Positions 36,966-44,642 of a stretch of DNA of 64,000 bases are shown piece by piece. A model generated the notes under the pieces. It did no database searches. It had not been told where the DNA came from and was given only the letters and a program-made list of their open reading frames with translations. The DNA is from an uncultured Polaribacter sp. (lineage in GTDB: Bacteria > Bacteroidota > Bacteroidia > Flavobacteriales > Flavobacteriaceae), in the NCBI GenBank assembly GCA_943788045.1, contig CALSOT010000007.1:92061-156060 (forward strand). Direction: 5' to 3'. A program made the translations under genes and the position numbers. How positions within the stretch are numbered: position 1 is the first letter of the stretch; each line of letters starts with the position of its first letter.

Positions 36966-37606
36966 AAGAAACAACAAAATATCAAAATGAAATAAAGGAT
37001 AAAATTATTGCTGTTTGGAAAATTTTAGACAAATGCTTGAATGAAGATAAAATAAGATTTTCTTCAGAAAATACTTTTATGTTTAATTTTGCTTTGCAAC
37101 TATTTAAGGAATATCCAAAAAGTGTTGAAAAATTTGACTTTGAAGTACAATTGTTTCAAGATTTCTCTGATGGAAAATTTCTTGATTTATTTGTTTATTT
37201 TAAAGACAATAATAAGATAACTAAAGTTGGATTTGAGTTTAAATTTCCGAAAAAAGAAAAGAATGGTTCAGGTCATACACAAGTTCGCCCAAAAATAATA
37301 CATGATATAAAGAGGCTTACGTGGTTAGTTAAAAATAAAAAAATTGATATTGGTGTTTTTATATGTGCAACAAACGAAAAAGGTTATATAAAGGAAGGGA
37401 ATTATAAAAAGAATAAAGAGTTTTTGACGCATGATGGAATGCGTTATCCAGAAGGAGTAAACCTACCATTGAGTGAGGATTATAAAGAAAAAATTAAATC
37501 TTTGATTGATATTACTTTTAATTGGAACCATTTAGTAAAAGAAAAAAAAGGTCTTAATATTGAAGAGGGTAAGTATTCGTTTTTGGAGCCAATTTTTGTT
37601 TTATGA
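36956..37606 (+). CDS. Putative PD-(D/E)XK nuclease-like protein
   Basis: 216 residues. The segment FDFEVQLFQDFSDGKFLDLF VYF, then KVGFEFKFPKK, gives a D...ExK arrangement (FLDLF then FEFKF) typical of the PD-(D/E)XK core, followed by KIIHDIKRLTWLVKNKKIDI and FICATNEKGYI. A nuclease fold is likely; catalytic activity is not certain. It overlaps the LRR gene by 10 bp. Confidence 0.6.
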   Translation: MYMKETTKYQNEIKDKIIAVWKILDKCLNEDKIRFSSENTFMFNFALQLFKEYPKSVEKFDFEVQLFQDFSDGKFLDLFVYFKDNNKITKVGFEFKFPKKEKNGSGHTQVRPKIIHDIKRLTWLVKNKKIDIGVFICATNEKGYIKEGNYKKNKEFLTHDGMRYPEGVNLPLSEDYKEKIKSLIDITFNWNHLVKEKKGLNIEEGKYSFLEPIFVL

Positions 37607-37653
37607 TAACTTTATATCAAGAATATATCAGTAGTTTTATATAAATATATTTT

Positions 37654-38211
37654 ATGGAATTGATCACTAAAAAAAATAAAAAACTGAATCAACTCGGAAG
37701 AATCAAATTCCTTGACTCTAAGACAAATTTTTTCATCAAGATATATAAAAAGGGAATCTTAAAGGATGATTACAATCAAATCTTAAAAAGGGTTTCCATT
37801 ATTAATTCATTTGTAGATTATAGTTTGAACATTCCACCCACTGTTGTAACTGTTGAAAAAGATGAAATAATTGTAAAACAAAATTATTTAAAAAAGACAG
37901 GCAAATTAAACGACATCCCCGCAAGTAAAAGAGAAAAACTTCTTACGGATATAGAAGCAACAATAGATACTTTGCACTCTATTGGTTTTGTTCATGGAGA
38001 TATTAATCGAAAAAACATCATTTACGCTGAAAACAAACTCTGGCTAATTGATATTGAGCCTTCATTAAAGCAAATTAAAAATGGCTTCAAAAAATGGATG
38101 GTTACTAGACCCTATGCTGCTCCTGAAGATTTAAAAAATAAGAATATTACTGAAGCTACAGATATTTATGCTTTTGATTGTTTTAAGAAGTGGTTTATAG
38201 TAGATATTTGA
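37654..38211 (+). CDS. Small protein-kinase-like protein
   Basis: 185 residues. FVHGDINRKNIIYAENK (catalytic loop, HGDxxxxN), LWLIDIEPSL (metal-binding D in LIDIEP, replacing DFG) and RPYAAPEDL (APE-like) are visible at residues ~112-165, and TDIYAFDCF follows. The N-lobe is short, and the protein ends soon after the F-helix region, so it may be a truncated or minimal kinase. It closes the DUF4116/LRR/nuclease operon. Targets are unknown. Confidence 0.7.
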   Translation: MELITKKNKKLNQLGRIKFLDSKTNFFIKIYKKGILKDDYNQILKRVSIINSFVDYSLNIPPTVVTVEKDEIIVKQNYLKKTGKLNDIPASKREKLLTDIEATIDTLHSIGFVHGDINRKNIIYAENKLWLIDIEPSLKQIKNGFKKWMVTRPYAAPEDLKNKNITEATDIYAFDCFKKWFIVDI

Positions 38212-38238
38212 TTAATAAAAGAAGTTTAAAACCATAAA

Positions 38239-38470
38239 TTAACTATTAAGTAACAAATTCAAATCATCCGAAAAACCCTTCAAAAAGTTCGAACTTTCGT
38301 AAGTTTGGGTCACTAAATCGGAGAATTGATTCACAGGAATCGGTTCTCCATTTTTTATGTTTGATATTTCCTTCGTTAAAATGGGAATTGAGCGAAAAAT
38401 CGCATTCACTTTTGGGGTTCGAACTCGGTCGTTTGACTTGTCGTAACCCAATCCAGTTATGAAGCTTTGG
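38239..38470 (-). pseudogene. Possible serine-recombinase C-terminal remnant
   Basis: The minus-strand frame reads TGLGYDKSNDRVRTPKVNAI, FRSIPILTKEISNIKNGEPI, then FSDLVTQTYESSNFLKGF to a stop at 38239. The GLxYDxxNxxxRTxKVNxxF pattern followed by a lysine/glycine-rich linker is what I know from the C-termini of Bacteroidota serine recombinases. No catalytic domain remains. It is assigned by pattern only. Confidence 0.4.
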
Positions 38471-38493
38471 TTAAAACAATACAAAGCTGATGA

Positions 38494-38773
38494 TATGCAC
38501 AGGATCACTAAAATTGGTCTTTTCGATTGGCGTTTTAGACCTAATAAACATCATCCTGAAAAGCCAAGAAGAAGACCTAACTTAAAAAATTGGGAAACCT
38601 TAATCGATTCTTCTTTTAGCATTAGCATCTATTTTTTTGAAGTAGACAAAGATACTCTCCACGTTTTTGAGTCATCAGGTTTTAGTCTTGCAGGGCAAAG
38701 TATCGCAAAAGAGTTCATATTAACGGATAATCAATTTGAAGAAAAACGAATTTTACTTAAGTATATAAGCTGA
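38494..38773 (+). CDS. Uncharacterised C-terminal-type fragment
   Basis: It reads MHRITKIGLFDWRFRPNKHH, then LKNWETLIDSSFSISIYFFE, to RILLKYIS. An ATG further upstream (38459) would overlap the recombinase remnant and is less likely. The sequence is protein-like but not recognised. It could be the tail of a displaced orphan gene. It ends 28 bp before att-like copy 5. Confidence 0.35.
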
Positions 38774-38801
38774 CAACAAATAATTATTCCGGAATAAAAT
38801 A

Positions 38802-38846
38802 GTGGAGCCAAAGGGAGTGAAATCGAACTATTTTGGCGCGGATTTG
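38802..38846. repeat. att-like tRNA-3'-end-like repeat, copy 5
   Basis: The repeat reads GTGGAGCCAAAGGGAGTG, then AAATCGAACTATTTTGGCG. It is preceded by the short perfect palindrome TTATTCCGGAATAA (38783-38796), in the place where other copies have terminator hairpins. Confidence 0.65.
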
Positions 38847-38949
38847 AATTTATTTTATTAGTTTTATATTGCAATAAATTGTATTTACAAACATAATACG
38901 AGGGTGAAAGGATAATTAAAATAGATGAAAACATTAAAATTAGAACTAA

Positions 38950-40325
38950 ATGAAATTTAATAATAAAACTTTAAAAAAAGGAGTCCAGGATTGGCTTATT
39001 AATAAAAATTTTGCTCTTAAAGAATATGGACATATTTCTAAATGGGATACTTCAAAAGTCACAAACATGAGTAAATTGTTTTACATTAACCCTAGATCAC
39101 CATATTGGTTTCAAAATCCAGATTTTAATGAAGATTTAAGTAATTGGGATGTTAGTAATGTAAAAAACATGTCAATGATGTTTCTAAATGCTGCATCTTT
39201 TAACAAGGATATTAACAATTGGGATGTGAGTAACGTTGAAAACATGGATCAGATGTTTAATGGTGCCAAATCTTTTAATCAACCTATTGGAAATTGGGAT
39301 GTTAGTAATGTAAAAAACATGTCAATGATGTTTGCTTATGCTGAATCTTTTAACAAGGATATTAGCAATTGGGATGTGAGTAACGTTGAAACCATGGATA
39401 ATATGTTTAATCATGCCAGTTCGTTCAATCAATCCATTGGAAAATGGGATGTTTCAAAGGTCATTAATATGTACTGTATGTTTTGGGGCCCAAATTTATT
39501 CAACCAACCCATTGGAAATTGGAATACTTCTAATGTTACTAATATGAGTGCAATGTTTGGAACCGAAAATAATATGTTTAATCAGCCTATTGGAAAATGG
39601 AATGTTTCCAAAGTTGTTGATATGTCAGGAATGTTTTGGGGTGCAAGTAATTTCAACCAATCTTTAGAGCAATGGGATGTTTCCAGTGTAAAAGATATGT
39701 CCCGTATGTTTAATGGTGCCAAATCTTTTAATCAACCTCTTAAAAATTGGGATGTTTCAGTGTCAAAGATATGTCCAGTATGTTTGAAGAAGCTAAAGCT
39801 TTTAATCAACCTCTTAAAAATTGGGATGTTTCCAGTGTAAAAGATATGTCCCGTATGTTTGATGGAGCAACCTCCTTTAATTTGGACAATCAACCACATA
39901 AAATAAGTGATCCTTTGACCCAATCAAAGCCAGTAGAAGTAAATGAAATTGAGTCAAATATTGATGGTAAAATTTGGATTGCTATGGAAAAATCTGAATT
40001 CCTTGATATTGATGACAATACATTTGAAGCTCTGGAACTCACAATTCAATTTTCTGACGAAGGAGACGGAGAACATGAAGTAACAGAAACAATAAAAAAT
40101 GAAATGAATTTTGAAAACTTTGTGTTTACTGAATATCAAGATGATAGTGGTGAATTCAAACTTCAAAAAGTAATTAATTGCCCCGAAATACAAGACACAG
40201 ATAATTATGGAGATGCTGGACATCATGGTCCATTTTCTACTACAGATGAGGTTGTTGATTACTTAAAAAAATTAAAGGCTATTAATTTTGATGAGCTCGA
40301 TTTATATATAGATTCAACGGATTAA
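38950..40325 (+). pseudogene. BspA/DUF285-type repeat protein, frameshifted
   Basis: Up to 39840 the frame is built of ~25-residue BspA-like (DUF285) repeats: NWDVSNVKNMSMMF, SFNKDINNWDVSNVENMDQM and SFNQPIGNWDVSNVKNM. Near 39757 one base is missing relative to the repeat unit (GATGTTTCAGTG instead of GATGTTTCCAGTG) and the correct frame resumes as SVKDMSSMFEEAKAFNQPLK, running to 40325 with an acidic C-terminal domain. No signal peptide is seen at MKFNNKTLKKGVQDWLINKN. BspA repeats bind surfaces or proteins. The near-identical DNA repeats make slippage or recombination easy, so switching is possible. Confidence 0.75.
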
Positions 40326-40433
40326 TCATACCTTTATTCTCTACAAGTCTTATATGGGGTTTTGGGTTTCGTGATTAAAAAATTGCATGCTAAATTATCT
40401 TTAAGGATAAAAAGTTATTTCCAAGAATAATTT

Positions 40434-40478
40434 TGGAGCAGAGGGGAGTGAAATCCAACTTTTTTGGGGAGGATTTGA
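40434..40478. repeat. att-like tRNA-3'-end-like repeat, copy 6
   Basis: The repeat reads TGGAGCAGAGGGGAGTGAAA, then TCCAACTTTTTTGGGGAG. It is the most diverged copy: the TCGAAC motif reads TCCAAC. It lies just before the DGR locus. Confidence 0.6.
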
Positions 40479-40501
40479 GTGAATTAAACAAAATGTAATC
40501 C

Positions 40502-40576
40502 TCATTTTTTCCAGGCATCTATAATTTTTGCCGCAAATCTTTTCCAGAACCCAGCATATTCAATTTGTTTTTTCAT
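40502..40576 (-). pseudogene. RDD-family protein N-terminal fragment
   Basis: The minus-strand frame MKKQIEYAGFWKRFAAKIID A then WKK and stop carries the YAGFWKRFAAxxID opening of RDD membrane proteins, cut after 24 codons before any membrane helix. It lies next to att-like copy 6, consistent with truncation by an insertion. Confidence 0.55.
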
Positions 40577-40726
40577 TTTTTCTTAATTGAGCACAACGGT
40601 ATCGGCTATGCGTAGTGCGGGTTAATTAAATTTTTCAGTATATTGAGACAATTTTAACCTAGACTAGTTAATTTTCTTCACTCTCCATTTGGGTTGAAAA
40701 AAGGCGACATCTTTTAAAAAGACCCA

Positions 40727-41200
40727 ATGAAAGTAACTGTTTTCACGGCATGTATGTTATGTGCTGTTTTCACCATTCAAGCACAACAAACCCTACCCGC
40801 ATCAGGAGGCCAAGCCACAGGAGTTGCTGGTTCTTCAAGTTATTCTGTTGGTCAATTAGTGTACACAATTAATTCTGGAAGTAGTGGTACTGTTACGCAA
40901 GGTGTGCAACAAAGTATCGAGCTATTTACATTAAGTAATCCAGAATTGACAACTGTTAATCTAACAGCTGTGACTTATCCAAATCCAACGTCAGATTACA
41001 TCACTTTAAAAATTTCGGACAGTGCGCTCGATAATTTAAGTTATAAACTTATTGATGTAAATGGAAAGGTTATCGCTAATGGCAGTATTACCAATGCAGA
41101 TACACAAATTAGTATGCAAAGTTTGGCTTTAGGCATGTATATCCTTAAAGTAAACCAAAACAACCAAGAACTAAAAACCTTTAAAATTATTAAAAAATAA
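40727..41200 (+). CDS. T9SS-sorted small protein preceding the DGR target
   Basis: 157 residues. A signal peptide (CMLCAVFTIQAQ), then GGQATGVAGSSSYSVGQLVY, then a T9SS type A C-terminal domain (TYPNPTSDYITLKI, LIDVNGKVI, LGMYILKV, TFKIIKK). It is the paralogue of the protein at 2617; in both loci it sits directly before a protein with the same ~105-residue N-terminal domain. The target lacks a T9SS tail while this one has it, so this protein could carry or anchor the variable partner at the surface (inference). The gap to the target is 12 bp. Confidence 0.85.
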   Translation: MKVTVFTACMLCAVFTIQAQQTLPASGGQATGVAGSSSYSVGQLVYTINSGSSGTVTQGVQQSIELFTLSNPELTTVNLTAVTYPNPTSDYITLKISDSALDNLSYKLIDVNGKVIANGSITNADTQISMQSLALGMYILKVNQNNQELKTFKIIKK

Positions 41201-41212
41201 CATTAACCTATT

Positions 41213-42139
41213 ATGAAAAAATTATACACATTTATAGCAGTACTATTGATGACTGCAAGCACTTTTGCCCAAACGCCGGAAAAAATGAGTTACCAAGCTG
41301 TTGTAAGAGACAGTGGCGATAATTTAGTATCAAGCCAACCTGTAGGAATGCAAATAAGCATTTTACAAACCACAGCAACAGGTACAGCAGTATATGTAGA
41401 AACCCAAACACCTACAACCAATGTTAACGGTTTAGTAACATTAGAAATTGGCACAGGAACTGTAGTAAGTGGTGATTTCACGACTATAGATTGGTCTACA
41501 GACAGCTATTTTATAAAAACAGAAACCGACCCAACAGGAGGAAGCAGTTACACCATAACAGGCACCAGCCAGTTATTAAGTGTGCCTTATGCTTTGCATG
41601 CTAAAACAGCAGAAAGTGTGACTTCGACTTGCGGTCTTTCCATAGGTGACACTTACCAAGGCGGTATTATTTTCTATTTAGATGCATCGGGCTGTCATGG
41701 GTTGATAGCTGCACCAGGTGATCAAAGTACAGGGATAAGATGGTATGCAGGAACATTTGGTTTTACTCAAGCCAAAGGAGATGGAATCTATGCAGGAAAA
41801 GCAAATACTTCAATAATTATTGCAGCTCAAGTGGCTATTGGAGATGATGGTGATAATTATGCCGCTCGCCTTTGTAATGAATTAATAATTTCTGAAGGTG
41901 GTACAGCATATGGAGATTGGTATCTACCCTCAAAATATGAATTAAACCTAATGTATGAAAATATAGGACAAGGAAATGCTTTGGGACTTGGAAATGTTGG
42001 AAATTTTTCTAGTAGTTCCTACTGGAGTTCTACGGAGTACGTTAACTTTGACGCGTGGAAACAGAGTTTCTTCAATGGTAGTCAGGACAACGCCAATAAG
42101 TTCAGCGCATACTACGTGCGTGCAGTTCGAGCTTTTTAG
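41213..42139 (+). CDS. DGR variable (target) protein with C-terminal lectin-like fold
   Basis: 308 residues. A signal peptide ends near ASTFAQ. The next ~105 residues (PEKMSYQAVVRDSG to LLSVPYALHAK) match the N-terminal part of the decayed adhesin at 2614. The C-terminal ~150 residues (DTYQGGIIFYLD, WYLPSKYELNLMY, SYWSSTE, VRAVRAF) are a DUF1566/Lcl-type domain, related to the C-type-lectin folds used by DGR targets. The last 118 bp (42019-42136) are the variable repeat. It equals the template repeat at 42687-42804 in length and differs at 18 positions, all adenine in the template. The export signal suggests a diversified surface or secreted binding protein. Confidence 0.93.
   Translation: MKKLYTFIAVLLMTASTFAQTPEKMSYQAVVRDSGDNLVSSQPVGMQISILQTTATGTAVYVETQTPTTNVNGLVTLEIGTGTVVSGDFTTIDWSTDSYFIKTETDPTGGSSYTITGTSQLLSVPYALHAKTAESVTSTCGLSIGDTYQGGIIFYLDASGCHGLIAAPGDQSTGIRWYAGTFGFTQAKGDGIYAGKANTSIIIAAQVAIGDDGDNYAARLCNELIISEGGTAYGDWYLPSKYELNLMYENIGQGNALGLGNVGNFSSSSYWSSTEYVNFDAWKQSFFNGSQDNANKFSAYYVRAVRAF
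42019..42136 (+). repeat. DGR variable repeat (VR)
   Basis: An ungapped comparison with the template repeat shows substitutions only where the template has A, changing codons such as AAC to TAC, GAC, TTC, GCC or AGC, AAT to TTT or AGT, and GAT to GTT. Blocks without template A runs are identical (GCGTGGAAACAG, GTGCGTGCAGTTCGAGC). The latter GC-rich 3' block is the likely initiation-of-mutagenic-homology site. Two further A-to-G/C changes just upstream (42015, 42018) suggest the repeat may begin a few bases earlier. Confidence 0.95.
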
Positions 42140-42169
42140 TTATTTATCAATTTAATTATTTAAAACTAT

Positions 42170-42183
42170 ACCGCGTAAGCGGT
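42170..42183 (+). promoter_or_regulatory. Hairpin downstream of the VR
   Basis: ACCGC-GTAA-GCGGT is a perfect 5-bp stem with a four-base loop, 33 bp after the VR and 21 bp before avd. DGRs often carry a short hairpin or cruciform just downstream of the VR that raises homing efficiency. The role is inferred from position. Confidence 0.6.
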
Positions 42184-42204
42184 CGGTTTTTAATTTTCAT
42201 AAAA

Positions 42205-42564
42205 ATGGCATTACACACAGAGCTTCCTGTATACAGAGATACGTATAAGTTGGTGTTAGAAATTTTTGTAAGTACCAAAAATTTCCCCAAAGAATACAAG
42301 TATAGTTTGGGTAGAGATATGGAGCGCGATGTATTGGTATTAATGCGCTGTATTTACCGTGCTAATAGAGCACAAGAAAAAACAACTTTTTTAAACGAGT
42401 TTTTAGATAACTTTGAAATATTAAAATTAGAAATTAGGGTTTGTGTAGATTTAAAACTCGTGTCTATAAAACGGCAGAGTGTTTTGGCAGACCTAATGAA
42501 TAGTATAGGAAAGCAAGTTGTAGGCTGGAAAAACAGTACTACTTCTAACGCCAGAATTGTGTAA
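42205..42564 (+). CDS. avd: DGR accessory protein Avd (four-helix bundle)
   Basis: 119 residues, all helical, with the S23/Avd-like layout: PVYRDTYKLVLEIFVSTKNF, PKEYKYSLGRDMERDVLVLM, FLNEFLDNFEILKLEIRVCV, then QSVLADLMNSIGKQVVGW. Avd is a basic pentameric protein that binds the template RNA and reverse transcriptase and is needed for priming. It sits in the usual place between the target gene and the template repeat. It is complete, which argues the system is still used or was lost recently. Confidence 0.9.
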   Translation: MALHTELPVYRDTYKLVLEIFVSTKNFPKEYKYSLGRDMERDVLVLMRCIYRANRAQEKTTFLNEFLDNFEILKLEIRVCVDLKLVSIKRQSVLADLMNSIGKQVVGWKNSTTSNARIV

Positions 42565-42686
42565 GACCAAGGTTTTACCAAGTGTGCGTTTATTTTGAAA
42601 AGGCACCTTAGCTATATAGGATACTATTTAGCAGAATAGTGCTCCTTACCATTCGGTAATGGTTCAAAAATTAAGGTGTTGCATTA

Positions 42687-42804
42687 CTACTGGAGTTCTA
42701 CGGAGAACGATAACAATAACGCGTGGAAACAGAATTTCAACAATGGTAATCAGAACAACAACAATAAGAACAACACAAACAACGTGCGTGCAGTTCGAGC
42801 TTTT
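42687..42804 (+). repeat. DGR template repeat (TR)
   Basis: 118 bp starting CTACTGGAGTTCTACGGAG and ending GTGCGTGCAGTTCGAGCTTTT, with a dense run of AAC/AAT codons in between. It serves as the RNA template that a DGR reverse transcriptase copies with adenine-specific errors into the VR. The 122 bp between avd and the TR would be the 5' part of the template RNA. A frame open across this segment is a by-product of the copied coding sequence and not a gene. Confidence 0.95.
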
Positions 42805-42818
42805 CAAACTTTCTTACT

Positions 42819-42847
42819 AAAAAGGCGGCATTTTTGTCGCCTTTTTT
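42819..42847 (+). terminator. Terminator directly after the template repeat
   Basis: AAAAAGGCG / CGCCTTTTTT arms enclose a 10-base loop, followed by T residues. It would end the template RNA 15 bp after the TR. In most DGRs the transcript continues into the reverse transcriptase gene, which is absent here. Confidence 0.75.
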
Positions 42848-43239
42848 ATGCAACAATTTTATGTTAGAGAAACAGACTATTCCATTAGCAAATTTGTTTA
42901 AAGCCTTGCAACTGCAATTTTATCTGAAAAAATAGTAGAGTTACGGATATGAGTTTCTATATATAATTTTGATTTTCTATAACCAGTGTCCGTATCAGCA
43001 ATAAATTTTGTGTTTACAGGATCAACAGCCTTTATATCTTTATCGATACTAGTATCAAAACAAAACTTTTTTCCCTTAACAAGTTCACTAATTCAGGTAT
43101 GTAGATAAGTTCGAGGAAAAGGGGTCCGTAGTTTGTATTCGTAAAAGAAGATGTACTATTTCTGGTTATCCTTTTGTAGGAGAATACACTGCTGATGCAG
43201 ATTTATTTCCAGAGGATAATCAGCTAAAATTTGATTTTT
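42848..43239. other. Scrambled segment where a DGR reverse transcriptase would be expected
   Basis: No reverse transcriptase sequence (no YxDD-type frame) is found. The segment holds two open fragments. On minus, FCFDTSIDKDIKAVDPVNTK to STIFSDKIAVARL ends at about 42902. On plus, RYVDKFEEKGSVVCIRKRRC to NQLKFDFYV ends at about 43246. Neither is recognised. The mixture suggests rearranged phage-like DNA placed next to the TR. Confidence 0.5.
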
Positions 43240-43584
43240 ATGTCTAAGATTCAGAAGCATTGGTTTAAACACGATTTTTATACTTGCAATGACCAGAAGA
43301 TGCAGAGGTTAGATTTTAAATTTCCAATAGTTGGTTATGGTATTTTTTTTAAAGTAATTGAATTGCTTTATCAAAATAATGGCAAACTAGAGTATGATTT
43401 AGACTTTATTGCATTTAGTATTAATTATGATAGAGATGTGATTAATTCGGTTTTAAACGACTTTGATTTGTTTGCGATGCAAGATGGTATATTGTATAAT
43501 AGAAGAGTTCTATTATCGATTAAAGAGATAACCGAGAAGTCTGATAAAGCACGAGCAAGTGCAAATAGACGTTATGGTAATTAG
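43240..43584 (+). CDS. DUF4373-type phage-replication-like N-terminal domain (short)
   Basis: I take the ATG at 43240 (MSKIQKHWFKHDFYTCNDQK) rather than a TTG at 43231. The HWFKHDFxxxxDxKMxxLxFKFxxxGYGIFFKVIELL pattern is that of the DUF4373 / Lin1244-like N-terminal domain of phage and conjugative element proteins. Family members are usually two to three times longer with a DNA-binding C-terminal part; here it stops after RASANRRYGN, so it is probably truncated. A terminator follows at 43606. Confidence 0.65.
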   Translation: MSKIQKHWFKHDFYTCNDQKMQRLDFKFPIVGYGIFFKVIELLYQNNGKLEYDLDFIAFSINYDRDVINSVLNDFDLFAMQDGILYNRRVLLSIKEITEKSDKARASANRRYGN

Positions 43585-43605
43585 TATTTAATCTAATAGG
43601 TTTTG

Positions 43606-43637
43606 AAAGGAGTAGCTTAATTGTTACTCCTTTTTTT
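43606..43637 (+). terminator. Rho-independent terminator
   Basis: AAAGGAGTA / TACTCCTTT arms are followed by eight T residues. It ends the DUF4373-like gene and also faces the convergent lipoprotein gene ending at 43644. Confidence 0.75.
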
Positions 43638-43643
43638 TAGTTG

Positions 43644-44642
43644 TTAATAATACTTGTATTTATAAATTGTTTTTTCAATAATCTTTTTGGAATCTAAATT
43701 TGTTTTTACTTTTTCTAATACATTCCCAATTTCATCAACAGTAATTTCAATTCTTTTCTTTTTAATTGTAGTTGAGTCTTTTCTTGACACTTCGAATATG
43801 TTGAATGACGAGTTAATATTATCATTGTCATATTGGTATTTTAAATTATACGAGATTTTATTTGAATTTATACTTTTGACTCTACCAAAGGAATCAAAAT
43901 TAGTAACTGTCGTTTCTTTACCACTTTTATTGACAGTGGAATCTCTTGCAATTACATCTTTAATGTAATTACGATAATTACCATAAGTCTCGTTACCAGC
44001 TTTATCGTATTTAACATTTTTTATTATTCTTCCTTTTGTATCGTAATTAATAATTTCTAACTCCTTTAGAGAATTTTTTTCATAAGAAGATACTCTATCT
44101 TCATTATGATTATACTTATAACTCTTTATTATTTCTGGCTTTCTTTTTAAATCAGATAATTTATTGCTTTTGTTGAAATAAGATTCTCCATTTGTTACAT
44201 CAATAGTTTCTGAAGATGTTATTTTATTCGAAATAGAATCTATTGTAAATATCTGAGATGATGTAAGTATACTTTTCTCATTAAATTCTGGATAGTCCGT
44301 TTCATTATGCTTGATTATCCTAGACACTAAACCTATACTTGGTTCGTGATAACTTATTAATGTTGAATCTAGGCTATTTGCGTATTTACTTGTATAAATG
44401 AAATTATATTTAGTTCTATACCCAAAATTATTATACAAATCCTTTTTGGAGTACCTTTTTTCAAATATTGGCTTACCAAACTTATGTTCAACTACTTCAT
44501 AATTTGTAGTTTCTATAAAGTTTATTTTACCAATAAACCTGTTTTTTTCTAAATCGTTAATTCTTTTAATACGCTCTATGTTAGAGTCTGAACAAGCTGT
44601 TATCAATATTGTAAATAATATAATAATGTATGTGTTTTTCAT
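43644..44642 (-). CDS. Lipoprotein with RHS-like tail repeats
   Basis: 332 residues with a lipoprotein signal (IILFTILITACSDSN, lipobox ITAC). The middle and end carry loosely repeated motifs such as EIINYDTKGRIIKNVKYDK, NFDSFGRVKSINS and YDNDNINSSF, like the YD/RHS-like repeats of cell-surface proteins. It is related in style to the broken YDDKGNKVE lipoprotein at 46212. It is probably attached to the envelope; the function is unknown. Confidence 0.65.
   Translation of the reverse strand: MKNTYIIILFTILITACSDSNIERIKRINDLEKNRFIGKINFIETTNYEVVEHKFGKPIFEKRYSKKDLYNNFGYRTKYNFIYTSKYANSLDSTLISYHEPSIGLVSRIIKHNETDYPEFNEKSILTSSQIFTIDSISNKITSSETIDVTNGESYFNKSNKLSDLKRKPEIIKSYKYNHNEDRVSSYEKNSLKELEIINYDTKGRIIKNVKYDKAGNETYGNYRNYIKDVIARDSTVNKSGKETTVTNFDSFGRVKSINSNKISYNLKYQYDNDNINSSFNIFEVSRKDSTTIKKKRIEITVDEIGNVLEKVKTNLDSKKIIEKTIYKYKYY

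Larger units (their letters stand above)
40326..40726. other. Intergenic region with scar and RDD fragment
   Basis: This 401-bp region holds att-like copy 6, a 24-codon RDD-family fragment on the minus strand, and a short GC-richer segment (about 40591-40622, AACGGTATCGGCTATGCGTA) of a type I remember as dispersed between flavobacterial genes. No intact gene is seen. The promoter for the DGR operon must lie near its right end. Confidence 0.5.

Noticed and set aside
38459..38773. Start codon at 38459 for the + strand gene
   Set aside because: This start would overlap the minus-strand recombinase remnant. The ATG at 38494 is a better choice.
39100..39760. CRISPR array from regularly spaced repeats
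   Set aside because: The periodicity is codon-based (NWDVSNV repeats in a protein). The spacers are coding sequence and no cas genes are present.
42676..42867. Open frame of 63 codons ending with a basic tail
   Set aside because: It is the DGR template repeat, which mirrors the coding sequence of the target. The template RNA is not expected to be translated.
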